Below are positions 39,801 through 47,587 of a stretch of DNA of 47,587 nucleotides, piece by piece. The notes below the pieces were generated by a model. That model did no database searches, was not told the origin of the DNA, and saw nothing but the letters and a program-made list of their open reading frames with translations. Source of the DNA: Paulinella micropora (Eukaryota > Cercozoa > Imbricatea > Euglyphida); the NCBI GenBank assembly GCA_009731375.1, contig BJOX01000228.1, positions 685,838 through 733,424 of the forward strand, written 5' to 3'. Positions within the stretch are counted from its first letter, which is position 1, and each line of letters begins with the position of its first letter. The position numbers and the translations under genes are program-made.

Positions 39801-42800
39801 TCTTTGGCATCGGCATAGACGCTACATAGTTCCTCTTTTCATATGCAATCGCACACCGACCCTCTGAGATCTCATATCCCAGGTACTGTATCTTTCTTTG
39901 TGCGAAGTCACATTTCTGTGCATTCAAGCGCAATCCAAACGCGCTTATACGTCGCAAGACGTCCTGCACGTGTTCCACGTGTTTCTCCATACTCTCTGAA
40001 TAAATGATAATATCATCTATGTAACAGAAAGCATAATCCTCCGTCGACCCAAGACGAACCACCGTCGCCTCATCGTCGTACTCCTTCCCCAGCATCTTAG
40101 TCATAGCATGCTGAAATAGACCCGGAGAGCACTTAAGACCCATCGGTAATACCTTCCACACGTATGTAGTCATTCCGACCATAAACGCTGTGAGATACCG
40201 ACATGACTCATTAAGAGGGATTTGCCAAAACCCGCTCTTAAGATCAAGCGTAGTATACACCTTCGCATGCTTGAGCCGGTTGATCCCCTTCCTGAGATCC
40301 GGTACCGGTGTCTCGATCTGCTTCAGAATCTTATTGATCCTATAGTAATTGATACACATACGTAAGGACCCATCCGGCTTGGGCGCCATACGCACAGGTG
40401 AAGACACCTCCGATAAGCGTGCCTCAATGATGTCCTTCTCCAAAAGCTCCTGAGTGATTTCCCGAGCCATCCGATCCTCGTGATAGCTCATACGTGACGG
40501 TCTCCTGTGACCCACCACGTCTTCACCCAGCTTCCGTCCAAAGTTAGCCTCGTAACCCCGAACAGAGCCCGCCTCAAGAGGCCCAAATACCTCCATATTA
40601 TTCTCCAAGATACCCTTGAGGGCATCTCGCTCCTTCATAGTACCTTCCCAAGTACTATATTTCTCCGCAATAGCCTTTTCCGCGGCTATCCTAGCCTCCT
40701 CAATCTCCTTATGAGAGGCCTTACGTGATAACTGCGCCACATCCTCCATCGGAATAGGCCGCTCATCCTCACGTACCATCGTCCCATGGTACCTAGTTTC
40801 CTCCTTGCCTCTCCACTGGGCAAGCTGTGCCACATGATCTATGATAATGGCATATTGCATTGCATGCGTGCGGTGATATATACCCGATATCCAAGAGAAG
40901 GCTTGCTTTCTCACATCCGCCATCTCACGTTGCATTAACTTGGCCCCATAAGCCAACGCCTTCTCCTTCGTCCCCAATCGTAAAGCCAAGACCAGCTTAT
41001 GGCCTCTATGTGGGATCGGGACCGGGTCATCAATAAGATGATCCTCTATATCCTGCCACCACATTTCCGTCCGAGTTCCCACTGGGATGACTATAGTGAA
41101 ATCATCCACCGATAGCCTGTTTTTCAAGACCTCCTTAATGGCCTTGACTCCCTTAGGGAAAAACAAATTATCATCCCAGTGACTCTTCAAGAAGGCTTCT
41201 ACGATCGGCTTAGGCTGCTTGACCGGCAGCTTATGTTGGGTAACATTCCAAACCACATGAGACGTCGTGGTCGAATGCACATCTATATAGACATGCTGAT
41301 CACCGGCATCCTCCATGCCCGCAATCGTACCCCGCAACAATTCCGCTTTTGCTGCGTAGAGGTGTTCCAACCTCGCGTCTATCGCGGCCACTACCGCCTC
41401 ATCCTTTGCGGAATCCCTACAGTCCACGTTCACGACCCTCACGTCGCGTGGGTCCCTGTAGGCCCAGCCAAAGGTTGTGGTCATGACATATTCCGTCTCC
41501 TGTATCTTGTCGTCAGAATTGTCAGCAACCACACTTGCTTCCCCAGAGTCCCCCGACTCTACTGTGCATACATGGAAGAACGAGGCTGTTACAGGCTCCT
41601 GAATGTGGGGTGTGACCGAAGGCTCCGTGCCCTCGGACACCACCTTTGTCCACCCCCAGTCAGCGCGCATGACTGGTGAGACACTCACATCCAAATCGTG
41701 CGCTACCGCACATTGGCCTTCCCGCCGTAAAGGTTCATACGGTACTACCTCGTACCGCGGAGCCACCTCGGATCCACCGTACTGCACCACGTTCAGATCC
41801 GTATAAATCCGAGCGTGCATTCGTCTGAGGTTCCGCAGCCCCAACAGGAGACCACCAGCAAAGGCTGGGACGACCCAAAACCGATGAGAGAAAGACTTCC
41901 CGTCTTTCAAAAGGAACGTAAGCATGACTGACCCTGAGACCCCGGTCATGCCTCCCACTCCCTTGATCCTCAACCGACACGGCCGAAACCCGTGTCTAAA
42001 CCATGGTTCCCTGCTCCATAGTTCAATAAATTCCTTCCCGAGTACATTCAGAGATGCCATTGTATCATTGCCCACAATGCATTCCTGCTGTACATCCTCA
42101 ATAAAAATTTTAGTGAATAATAAAGGCAATTCAGCTTTCCCCGGGCCACACCCGTCCGCTGAAAGTGCTTCATAACCACCAAAATATTTACTATCAAGCG
42201 CCTCCGACGCTAACTCCACATTAAGGTCCGTGCCTTTATTCATCACCGGACATAGAGTGTCCCTGTGACTATCAAGGTCCTCAACCTGCTCATTCTGTCC
42301 ATCCTGGCCTTCCAAGGCCACCGCGTCCGTAGCTTCCTGGACTCCCCGCGTTACCACGCGTGTCCTATCATCAAATCGCAGGTCATGAGTAACCATGTCG
42401 CCTCCGTGGCCGACAGGCAACTCACCCGACTTATTCTCCCTCCCGACCTCCGAGTCAGGCGCTGGGATTGCCTCCTGGGATCCCTGGCCCCGCACTTGCA
42501 TTAATGCTTTGCCCTGCACATTCACCAACATGTCCACTAGCGTTATACCAAACGCCATACCCTGGACTTGTTGCTGCGGAGGCATCTGCCCTCCGACGGT
42601 CCCCTGACCGCCTCCCATCGGCATACCAGGAGCAGGCAAGATTGGTGCTGGAGGGATGTAAGACTGTCCCCCATAAGCAACCACCTGCTGCTGTGGCTGC
42701 CCTTGGTAGAACTGCTGCTGCATCGGCTGCCCGTAGCCTACTGGTAACTGCTGCCCCGGAGCTGGACCCGCATAGTAAGCACCTGCTCCCGCCTGCTGCA

Positions 42801-45603
42801 TATGCGATGAGGGAAAAGTTCCCGCACCCCCCCCATACACATTTGCATTAGGAAAAAGGGAACTACCCTGATTGCCGCCCCACTGCGGGCTCCGATTTGA
42901 GTTGGGACGTTCCCGTGAATCTGAACGCCCTCCCCGACGTCGCGGTGGAGATCGATCTCGGCTCCGCTCCGGTGACCTATCTCGATTCCGTGAATCGCGT
43001 CGTCCTCGGTCGTATCCGCCACGAACATGCCCTCCTCGATCGTATCCTCGTCGATCTCGGGCTTCATCCCTCTCGTCGTAATGACGACCGCCCGATACAT
43101 GAGTGACCTCACGATCACTACGACGATCTCTTGACCTTGAACGACTACGTCGGTTGTCAAGGTGCCCTCGATCCGACCGATCGCTCGAACTAGACGACGA
43201 GCTCGACGAAGAACTAGCAGCCGACCTTGCTGAGGACGCATCCGATGACCCCCGTAAATTCCATGAGGGGTCCACGGATTCATTCCCGTGCCTGCCCGGG
43301 ATATCTCTTCCCATAGACGCCGGTGCGTCGCCGCCATCTGAAGTGAGAGGGTTCCATACCCTGAACTTTTCCCATTCACCCTTCAAATAAGGTGCCTCAC
43401 CAGGATCCGTCCATCCCTTCTGATCGTATGCCTTCCGATCACGATCCTGAAGGTTCTTGAGCTCCTGCGAATACTTATTCGTATTCAACAAGCCATGGAA
43501 GGGACCCACTGGATAGTCGTAGCGTACCTTCCTCAAGACTTCCTTCTGCACCGAGTCATCCCAGCCTTCAGGATGAAAATTCTGGCAATTGCTCTTGCAC
43601 ATGGCTCCCGATTTGAGCCACAAGGCTCCCGCCTTCTTCATGCACAACGGCCTATGCACCCTGGGGTTGTAGTATGACCTCTGGAACCGTTGACGACCTT
43701 GCCCCGGCCCCCCTTGGGGTCTCTGACCATAGAACTGAGGTCCCCTGCGCGAGTACCCCTGGCCCCAATAAACTTCATCGCCGGGCTCGAATGGTCCCGC
43801 ACCATCCCCTCCCCCCTGGTTCTGATTACCTTGAGTGGGAGTCCCTGACCTCGGACCCGACCACTTCCACTCATCGATGATGGTTTTCTGGACTCGACGC
43901 ATGACTTTCCCCAACACGTCTTCATCCACGTTCCATATCTCCGGACTGGCCTCAGGGGTAGACTGTCCAGTACCCTTGAGGAGGTATTCCCATACCTCTG
44001 TGTCCGTCTGAATCTCTTTCGCCATCTTAATAAAGACTTGATTGTTCAGATCGAACAATGCCACAGCCGTCAATTTGAAGGCTTCTGCAGGTGTGAGCAT
44101 AATCACCATGTCCATTATCCTCTGGAACATGTAGTGGAGTACAGGCTTCTTATTCACCATCCACTTGACCTCCGCCTGCAGCTGACTGACCTCCTGTGAC
44201 TTAGAGGCAAAAACATGGTAGCCCATCTTCTCTGCGAGCATCAGACCAATACTATCGACACACATGGCGTCGAACCGAGTAGACTGCAGCTTTCCCCAAA
44301 AAGCTGCCCACACCTCGCTTTGCATAAGCCATTCGTTGTCCACCGATGACTGACAACGAAAGAACCTATCAGCCACTATGGCCACATCCTCAGGCGTATA
44401 AATGTTAGCTGAACGACAGACCCGACGTACCTCTGTCAGCCACATACGAAGCTCAGAGATATGCCTAGGAATTGCAACCTTCTGATTGTCCAGAGCAAAA
44501 GCCTTCTGGTCACCCAGAAGGCGGTCCACATCCTTCTGGTGACGTTCAATAGTACGACGTCGTTCCTCGTCGTTCTTTTCCATCTTACGGTTCCATGACG
44601 AAACCGCAAGCTTTCGTCGTTCTGCCTGGCCATCCCAAGCCACAGCAAAATGATAAAAAGCTTTGGCCATATAAACGATGGCATCCACTACCAGCAATCG
44701 TTCCAACGTGACGAGATTTTCAGACGATCCCGCTGTAGCCCAAGTGGGCTTTGTCCCTGAGACTGCCTTGTCCCAGAAGCCATCCATTGCGTCGAAAATG
44801 GGCGTGAACACGTCGTCTATTGAGAGCACTTTAGCCCCAACACCACTCTTGGGCCGAAAAATAAAGTTGCCCATTGCGTGCACAGTGGGTGACACTCTGG
44901 CCCAAACCTGACTGTGAAACTGAGCAAACTTTTGCACTTCAGTCCATCTTGGATGCCCTTGATCCAAGACATCCCAAGACGGCCAACAGCCAACCAAGTC
45001 GTACACAGGCTGTCCGTGACGTTTGACAAAGTCACGAGAAAGGTCTCCAGCCATGGCAGTGGTGCCCCAGGCTTCAGCTTGGACTTGTCCCAACCTCGCT
45101 ATATTGAGATCGACCATTCCCTCCGTTGATGCCATCAATCTGGACGCATCCAGCCTCTCAGGCGTCCAGTAGTGGGTCCCCATGCCCACAGCTTCTGCAA
45201 TCTGAACCACCATCTCTGCTGCCACCATAACATTGGCCACTGTGGTGCGTCCGATCACAAGTGTGTCCCACACGTTCCTCGTCGAACCAGGCGAGATAGC
45301 ATTAATGCATTGTCTGACCGTCTGCAATGCCTTTGTGGACGGTAACTGGTCCGCCCAACTATCACCTGTGAGACGAAACTGCCACATCGTCTTCAAATCG
45401 TCTTCCAGACGAGCAGAGATGAAGTGCAAAGAGGGAGGTGTTCCCCCTGTTGTCGACGAACTCGACGCTGTGAGGGCTCCTGCCCCCATAAAACGTGTAC
45501 CAAGAGAGGAAGGTACCAAAGACCCACCCCCCCTAGTATACGCTGGTGTAGAATAAGGGCTGCTTGCTGTCAACATCCTCCTCCTATTCTCACGTGGTAA
45601 CAT
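36691..45603 (-). CDS. gag-pol: Gag-Pol polyprotein (Ty3/gypsy), 2,970 residues
   Basis: Start at ATG 45603 (MLPRENRRRML); upstream in-frame sequence lacks ATG. Order with rough residues: Gag helical region 100-600; CCCH-like finger 651-678 in place of a CCHC knuckle; Arg/Ser-rich tract 791-884; Gln/Pro/Gly tract to 1040; retropepsin-like segment with NDTMAS near 1180; a ~400-residue uncharacterised linker; RT with FCYIDDIIIYS near 1860; RNase H with LDTDASS near 2014; integrase HHCC 2400-2440 and D, D, E (IDHVG, ISDRG, KIERVH, 35 residues between the last two); GPF module near 2707; then about 260 extra residues. It is much longer than the usual 1,400-1,900. No chromodomain seen. Confidence 0.92.
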   Translation of the reverse strand: MLPRENRRRMLTASSPYSTPAYTRGGGSLVPSSLGTRFMGAGALTASSSSTTGGTPPSLHFISARLEDDLKTMWQFRLTGDSWADQLPSTKALQTVRQCINAISPGSTRNVWDTLVIGRTTVANVMVAAEMVVQIAEAVGMGTHYWTPERLDASRLMASTEGMVDLNIARLGQVQAEAWGTTAMAGDLSRDFVKRHGQPVYDLVGCWPSWDVLDQGHPRWTEVQKFAQFHSQVWARVSPTVHAMGNFIFRPKSGVGAKVLSIDDVFTPIFDAMDGFWDKAVSGTKPTWATAGSSENLVTLERLLVVDAIVYMAKAFYHFAVAWDGQAERRKLAVSSWNRKMEKNDEERRRTIERHQKDVDRLLGDQKAFALDNQKVAIPRHISELRMWLTEVRRVCRSANIYTPEDVAIVADRFFRCQSSVDNEWLMQSEVWAAFWGKLQSTRFDAMCVDSIGLMLAEKMGYHVFASKSQEVSQLQAEVKWMVNKKPVLHYMFQRIMDMVIMLTPAEAFKLTAVALFDLNNQVFIKMAKEIQTDTEVWEYLLKGTGQSTPEASPEIWNVDEDVLGKVMRRVQKTIIDEWKWSGPRSGTPTQGNQNQGGGDGAGPFEPGDEVYWGQGYSRRGPQFYGQRPQGGPGQGRQRFQRSYYNPRVHRPLCMKKAGALWLKSGAMCKSNCQNFHPEGWDDSVQKEVLRKVRYDYPVGPFHGLLNTNKYSQELKNLQDRDRKAYDQKGWTDPGEAPYLKGEWEKFRVWNPLTSDGGDAPASMGRDIPGRHGNESVDPSWNLRGSSDASSARSAASSSSSSSSSSSDRSDRGHLDNRRSRSRSRDRRSDREVTHVSGGRHYDERDEARDRRGYDRGGHVRGGYDRGRRDSRNRDRSPERSRDRSPPRRRGGRSDSRERPNSNRSPQWGGNQGSSLFPNANVYGGGAGTFPSSHMQQAGAGAYYAGPAPGQQLPVGYGQPMQQQFYQGQPQQQVVAYGGQSYIPPAPILPAPGMPMGGGQGTVGGQMPPQQQVQGMAFGITLVDMLVNVQGKALMQVRGQGSQEAIPAPDSEVGRENKSGELPVGHGGDMVTHDLRFDDRTRVVTRGVQEATDAVALEGQDGQNEQVEDLDSHRDTLCPVMNKGTDLNVELASEALDSKYFGGYEALSADGCGPGKAELPLLFTKIFIEDVQQECIVGNDTMASLNVLGKEFIELWSREPWFRHGFRPCRLRIKGVGGMTGVSGSVMLTFLLKDGKSFSHRFWVVPAFAGGLLLGLRNLRRMHARIYTDLNVVQYGGSEVAPRYEVVPYEPLRREGQCAVAHDLDVSVSPVMRADWGWTKVVSEGTEPSVTPHIQEPVTASFFHVCTVESGDSGEASVVADNSDDKIQETEYVMTTTFGWAYRDPRDVRVVNVDCRDSAKDEAVVAAIDARLEHLYAAKAELLRGTIAGMEDAGDQHVYIDVHSTTTSHVVWNVTQHKLPVKQPKPIVEAFLKSHWDDNLFFPKGVKAIKEVLKNRLSVDDFTIVIPVGTRTEMWWQDIEDHLIDDPVPIPHRGHKLVLALRLGTKEKALAYGAKLMQREMADVRKQAFSWISGIYHRTHAMQYAIIIDHVAQLAQWRGKEETRYHGTMVREDERPIPMEDVAQLSRKASHKEIEEARIAAEKAIAEKYSTWEGTMKERDALKGILENNMEVFGPLEAGSVRGYEANFGRKLGEDVVGHRRPSRMSYHEDRMAREITQELLEKDIIEARLSEVSSPVRMAPKPDGSLRMCINYYRINKILKQIETPVPDLRKGINRLKHAKVYTTLDLKSGFWQIPLNESCRYLTAFMVGMTTYVWKVLPMGLKCSPGLFQHAMTKMLGKEYDDEATVVRLGSTEDYAFCYIDDIIIYSESMEKHVEHVQDVLRRISAFGLRLNAQKCDFAQRKIQYLGYEISEGRCAIAYEKRNYVASMPMPKTRTDLHSFISLAQYYGEFIPGFAERVAVVRKFLKQGVGDDPWPEEVTRVIAELKDEIAKDPRQGGRVLMLPDWKEQFVLDTDASSYAVGAVLQQMDKSIGQLRPVMFISRQLIPAEKEYCTRQREALAIVWAFQRLRVYLWATPNILVRTDHHNLLWLMSGDHTGRLARWQLELAEYDFTIHYIKGKRNVVPDFCSRYEDKSGQKDKAVDDLQRRNTVKEVRMAQFEFRTPGAVFAIMGHDVDLHDWEEQGAEDTKLPSGLWYHPFTHNNNQRDTRSEEVSALEAVEVAARDKCACCYSPIAREACEDILWAEARTADRKEGEDVMEGRQGAFNAVLLPKGPMCLNLEDEEKVKEEHLFQLPEAHPEKVRFQLETDTAVRLASVETFRTFTKESTEYKELREHLLNPQARPEDIDIRKLKRCLVLKDGLLWYMGKDGVYTNEEDRWLLWVPQELRTSLLIAAHHCPMQSHPGVERMTWSLRRRFWWNNLGERVKEFVKGCPHCQMAKLPYRPKMGLKGEYDITLDIFDTLHIDHVGPFPEAGTEKFKYLLTVIDRTSNYVITVPVTDVTAEVTAAALIDQVFGRIGIPRRIISDRGTSFANEVSQRIAKFFGFDWQYVTAFNPMANGKIERVHRTLKAALKTYCKNSQLNWVYVVPMFTFAVNNLASASLGGHARGVSPHQVVYGRALNTPTELLFPPDKWEPCELLGVRLRAIAEARSAIEKCRETLREVQREQEMGKYSHVEYKEGDTVLLYVPTVPKGVSIKFYNKWHGPFKIVRQTGAYNYKIAPTGARGREQIVHVRRLAKFSPYLLEDENEEQALRRIAPAFRQPPALLTRKEREEALRKQQKEEKAEARNAGQQDRSASDVKVDVKDGREIPKSSEMSDRKGTVWKKPWIAGKEVAKIDWQVDKFYLCRPHEDTVMDKDFDYFFLMQVTYVQPRTRVRAALGLAPTMHFWRSKSVIDMTRERIFAPVFRDGKDLEQWDASIEKDDEDFTPWTVQMMPRVVLDMPFELTEERRIPLRIWDESKVRAYHFC

Positions 45604-45970
45604 ATCGAAATGAGAAAGAGAAGAGAGATGTGAGAAAGCAACAAATGACACACACAGCACACACACACAACTGCTCCACACACAGCTTATGAGTTATGCT
45701 GGTGACACCTGTTTCCTCCAACCGAATACAAAACAAATGTGCGTGCTCCTACACCTCACACACAATCTGTTTCTATCCCTCTCCCCCTAAGGAGAGCTCA
45801 ACTGTCTAAAGCAAAACTTGAAAAAGGTCAACACCCTTTTCTGTCGGAAATTCCGAGGTGTCAAAACCTCAAGAAAAACAAGGCAAGAAAAACGTGAGAA
45901 CTTGAGCTTTTCGTGAACCTCACGAAAAGCAAAAGCAAAACCCCGTTCAATTTTTGTTAGTGGCTCCAGA
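45604..45970 (-). other. Gypsy 5' leader with hairpin
   Basis: 367 bp between PBS and Gag. It contains a perfect 11-bp stem with a 3-nt loop, GCTTTTCGTGA-ACC-TCACGAAAAGC (45906-45930), a candidate packaging or dimerisation signal. Confidence 0.7.
45956..45968 (-). promoter_or_regulatory. Primer binding site (gypsy)
   Basis: In minus sense TGGAGCCACTAAC starts two bases after the 5' LTR, the normal Ty3 spacing. It would pair with a tRNA 3' end of GTTAGTGGCTCCA. The tRNA identity was not determined. Confidence 0.7.
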
Positions 45971-46100
45971 TGTAACCGGAACAGCTACTCTGACACTTAG
46001 TCGTACCTCAACTGTAGAGGGGCAGACCAAGCATAAGAGTCAAGTAACGACAAGCCGGACAACACTTGATGCCACTATGTAATGTACGGGCGGGCCGACA
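45971..46100 (-). repeat. 5' LTR (gypsy)
   Basis: 130-bp direct repeat of 36148-36277. It is very short for an LTR that must hold promoter and polyadenylation signals. Confidence 0.95.
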
Positions 46101-46620
46101 CCTTTCTTTGCTGAGTGGTTCTAACTTGATTGAGTTTAGTTTCTCTGTTTTTATATATGTTGTTTTACACCAAAACGTATGTACTTTAATTTATTTAATT
46201 CAAAATCAATAAAATTGACTCAAATTGCAATTCAAATTCAAATTTCAATTGAAAATTTTCAAGTTTGCGGGTGGCACCGGTTCTGAATGTGAAGCACTAG
46301 TAGCTCAGTGATTAGTTAACATGGACAGACAATAACAGATCCTATCTAATATTAATATTACTGTTCTTGCTTTTGTTTTCTTTCAAAATGAAACATTTTA
46401 ACTGAATAAAACAATGCGAATCATTTTTAAAAGCGATCGGTTACCGTTGCAACCGTTACACGTACACTGAGCGAGCAGTTTTCGGTTGGGCTCTAACTTG
46501 GTTGAGGTTGGTTCCTTTTCGTTTTTATGTTGTTTTACATCAAAATGCATGCAACCTAATGTAATTTATCAAATTTTAAAATGTCAAGTTCAAATGTTTT
46601 CCCGCCTTTTTAAAGGTTGG
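46101..46620. repeat. AT-rich flank with a diverged ~80-bp direct repeat
   Basis: 46118-46205 and 46486-46572 share CTAACTTG-TTGAG-TT-GTTTTTAT-TGTTGTTTTACA and AAAA-T-ATG words at roughly 75% identity. No ORF. Confidence 0.65.
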
Positions 46621-47036
46621 GGGGGGGGGTTCTGTTTATTGTTTGGGTGTTGTTTTCTGTTGCATGGCTTTGGTGTTTGTGTCAAAGAGAGAATGGGTGT
46701 GATCTGTTTGTTGTTGTTGTTGTTGTTGTTGTTCAATTGTTGTTGATGTTGTTGTTGTTGTTGTTGTTGTTGCTGTTCAATTGTTGCTGTTCAATTGTTG
46801 TTCAATTGTTGTTGGTGTTGCTGCTGCTGCTGCTGCTGTTGTTGTTGTTGTTGGTGGTGGTGTTGTTGTTGTTGGTGTTGTTGTTGGTGTTGTTGTTGGT
46901 GTTGTTGTTGGTGTTGTTGCTGTTGTTGTTGTTGTTGTTGTGGTGGTGGTGGTTGTTGTTGTTGTTGTTGTTGGTGGTGGTGGTGATGTTTTTGTTGTTG
47001 TCGATGATGATGCTGATGGTGGCGGTGGTGATATCG
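46621..47036. repeat. TTG/TGG trinucleotide array
   Basis: G run, then (TTG)n with CTG, GTG and GAT units; frames give poly-Leu, poly-Val and poly-Cys. Confidence 0.95.
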
Positions 47037-47163
<127 letters not shown>

Positions 47164-47220
47164 GGAGGGGTGCACAGTATGGCACCCCACGGGAAGAGGA
47201 GGTGGTTGGGCCTCTTCCCA

Positions 47221-47396
47221 CTGGTTTCGAGGCTATGTCGTTGCGTTGGCTCCAAGGCTATGTTGTTGTGTTGGTTCCGAGGCTATGTAGTTGTGTTGGT
47301 TCCGAGGCTCTGTTGTTGTGTGGGTTCCGAGGCTATGTCGATGTGGGTTCCGAGGCTATGTTGTTGTGTTGGTTCCGAGGCCATGTCGTTGTGTTG
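47221..47396. repeat. 25-bp minisatellite, seven copies
   Basis: The unit is GGTTCCGAGGCTATG plus TTGTTGTGTT, with base changes and one copy shortened by 2 bp. Confidence 0.9.
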
Positions 47397-47587
47397 TTTT
47401 TTATAAGACATACACCACGTGGGATCAAAGGGGTATTTACATTCCGCGATCTAGGGGTGGTGACGGGTTTCGAGGCGTCCCAGATACTTACCACAAAACG
47501 TCCTCATGCGCTGGCAGACCGCATGAAATGTCTGCTACCCCTGTGAGTACCTCCATGCGGGACCTACCCAGTCTCGTGGAGCTCTCA
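47397..47587. other. Unique sequence at the window edge
   Basis: Complex sequence with an open plus frame that continues from the minisatellite (GVFTFRDLGVVTGFEASQ). It may be the start of a feature beyond the window; it is not assigned. Confidence 0.3.

Larger units (their letters stand above)
36148..46100 (-). mobile_element. Complete Ty3/gypsy LTR retrotransposon
   Basis: Minus-strand element with 130-bp LTRs (36148-36277 and 45971-46100), a PBS and a PPT, in the order Gag, protease, RT, RNase H, integrase, as in Metaviridae-type elements. It is flanked by the 4-bp duplication CCTT (36144-36147 and 46101-46104). The LTRs differ at two positions. The single long ORF has no stop, so the copy could be recent and functional. 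Confidence 0.96.

Noticed and set aside
41179-41679. Plus-strand frames opposite the gypsy Gag-Pol (for example 166 codons)
   Set aside because: Antisense shadows of one long conserved ORF, with no domain of their own.

Overview
This window looks like nuclear DNA of a microbial eukaryote. It has spliced genes, about one third of it is microsatellite, and it carries three kinds of retrotransposon. I see no rRNA, tRNA, CRISPR array or prokaryotic operon. The mix of Ty1/copia, Ty3/gypsy and restriction-endonuclease LINE elements, plus possible GC/GA splice donors, would fit an alveolate (chromerid or dinoflagellate) or another protist. That placement is a weak inference.

Layout. 1-4.3 kb: a plus-strand host gene in pieces, with exons duplicated and separated by CT, TATC and ACAT microsatellites, plus one copy of a ~540-bp dispersed repeat. 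4.3-7.7 kb: trinucleotide repeats, then unique intergenic DNA. 7.68-15.23 kb: a complete, apparently intact Ty1/copia element with ~99% identical LTRs and three ORFs. 15.2-16.4 kb: intergenic. 16.4-24.1 kb: minus-strand host coding, a six-bladed NHL propeller at the 3' end and short coiled-coil-like exons upstream, all separated by microsatellite introns; two more ~540-bp repeat insertions lie inside. 24.1-25.0 kb: compound microsatellite. 25.0-29.9 kb: a decayed minus-strand LINE with reverse transcriptase, CCHC knuckle and a restriction-like endonuclease. 29.9-31.2 kb: an assembly gap and more microsatellites. 31.9-34.45 kb: a plus-strand four-exon PDZ-domain gene whose second intron is 1.1 kb of polypyrimidine repeat. 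34.5-36.1 kb: AT-rich intergenic DNA. 36.15-46.10 kb: a complete minus-strand Ty3/gypsy element with 130-bp LTRs, a 4-bp target duplication and one 2,970-codon Gag-Pol ORF. 46.1-47.6 kb: AT-rich DNA, TTG and ATT repeats and a 25-bp minisatellite.

Two themes run through the window. First, host introns here consist almost entirely of microsatellite, and the reading frame is kept across them (NHL and PDZ genes). Second, the LINE and all three insertions of the ~540-bp repeat sit between TATC tracts in one fixed orientation and end in a nearly identical 3' motif, CGAYATCTCATC, followed by (TATC)n. This suggests a LINE/SINE pair that targets and spreads TATC microsatellites. Assembly gaps, one of them flanked by a duplicated 249-bp segment, and homopolymer frameshifts limit certainty.
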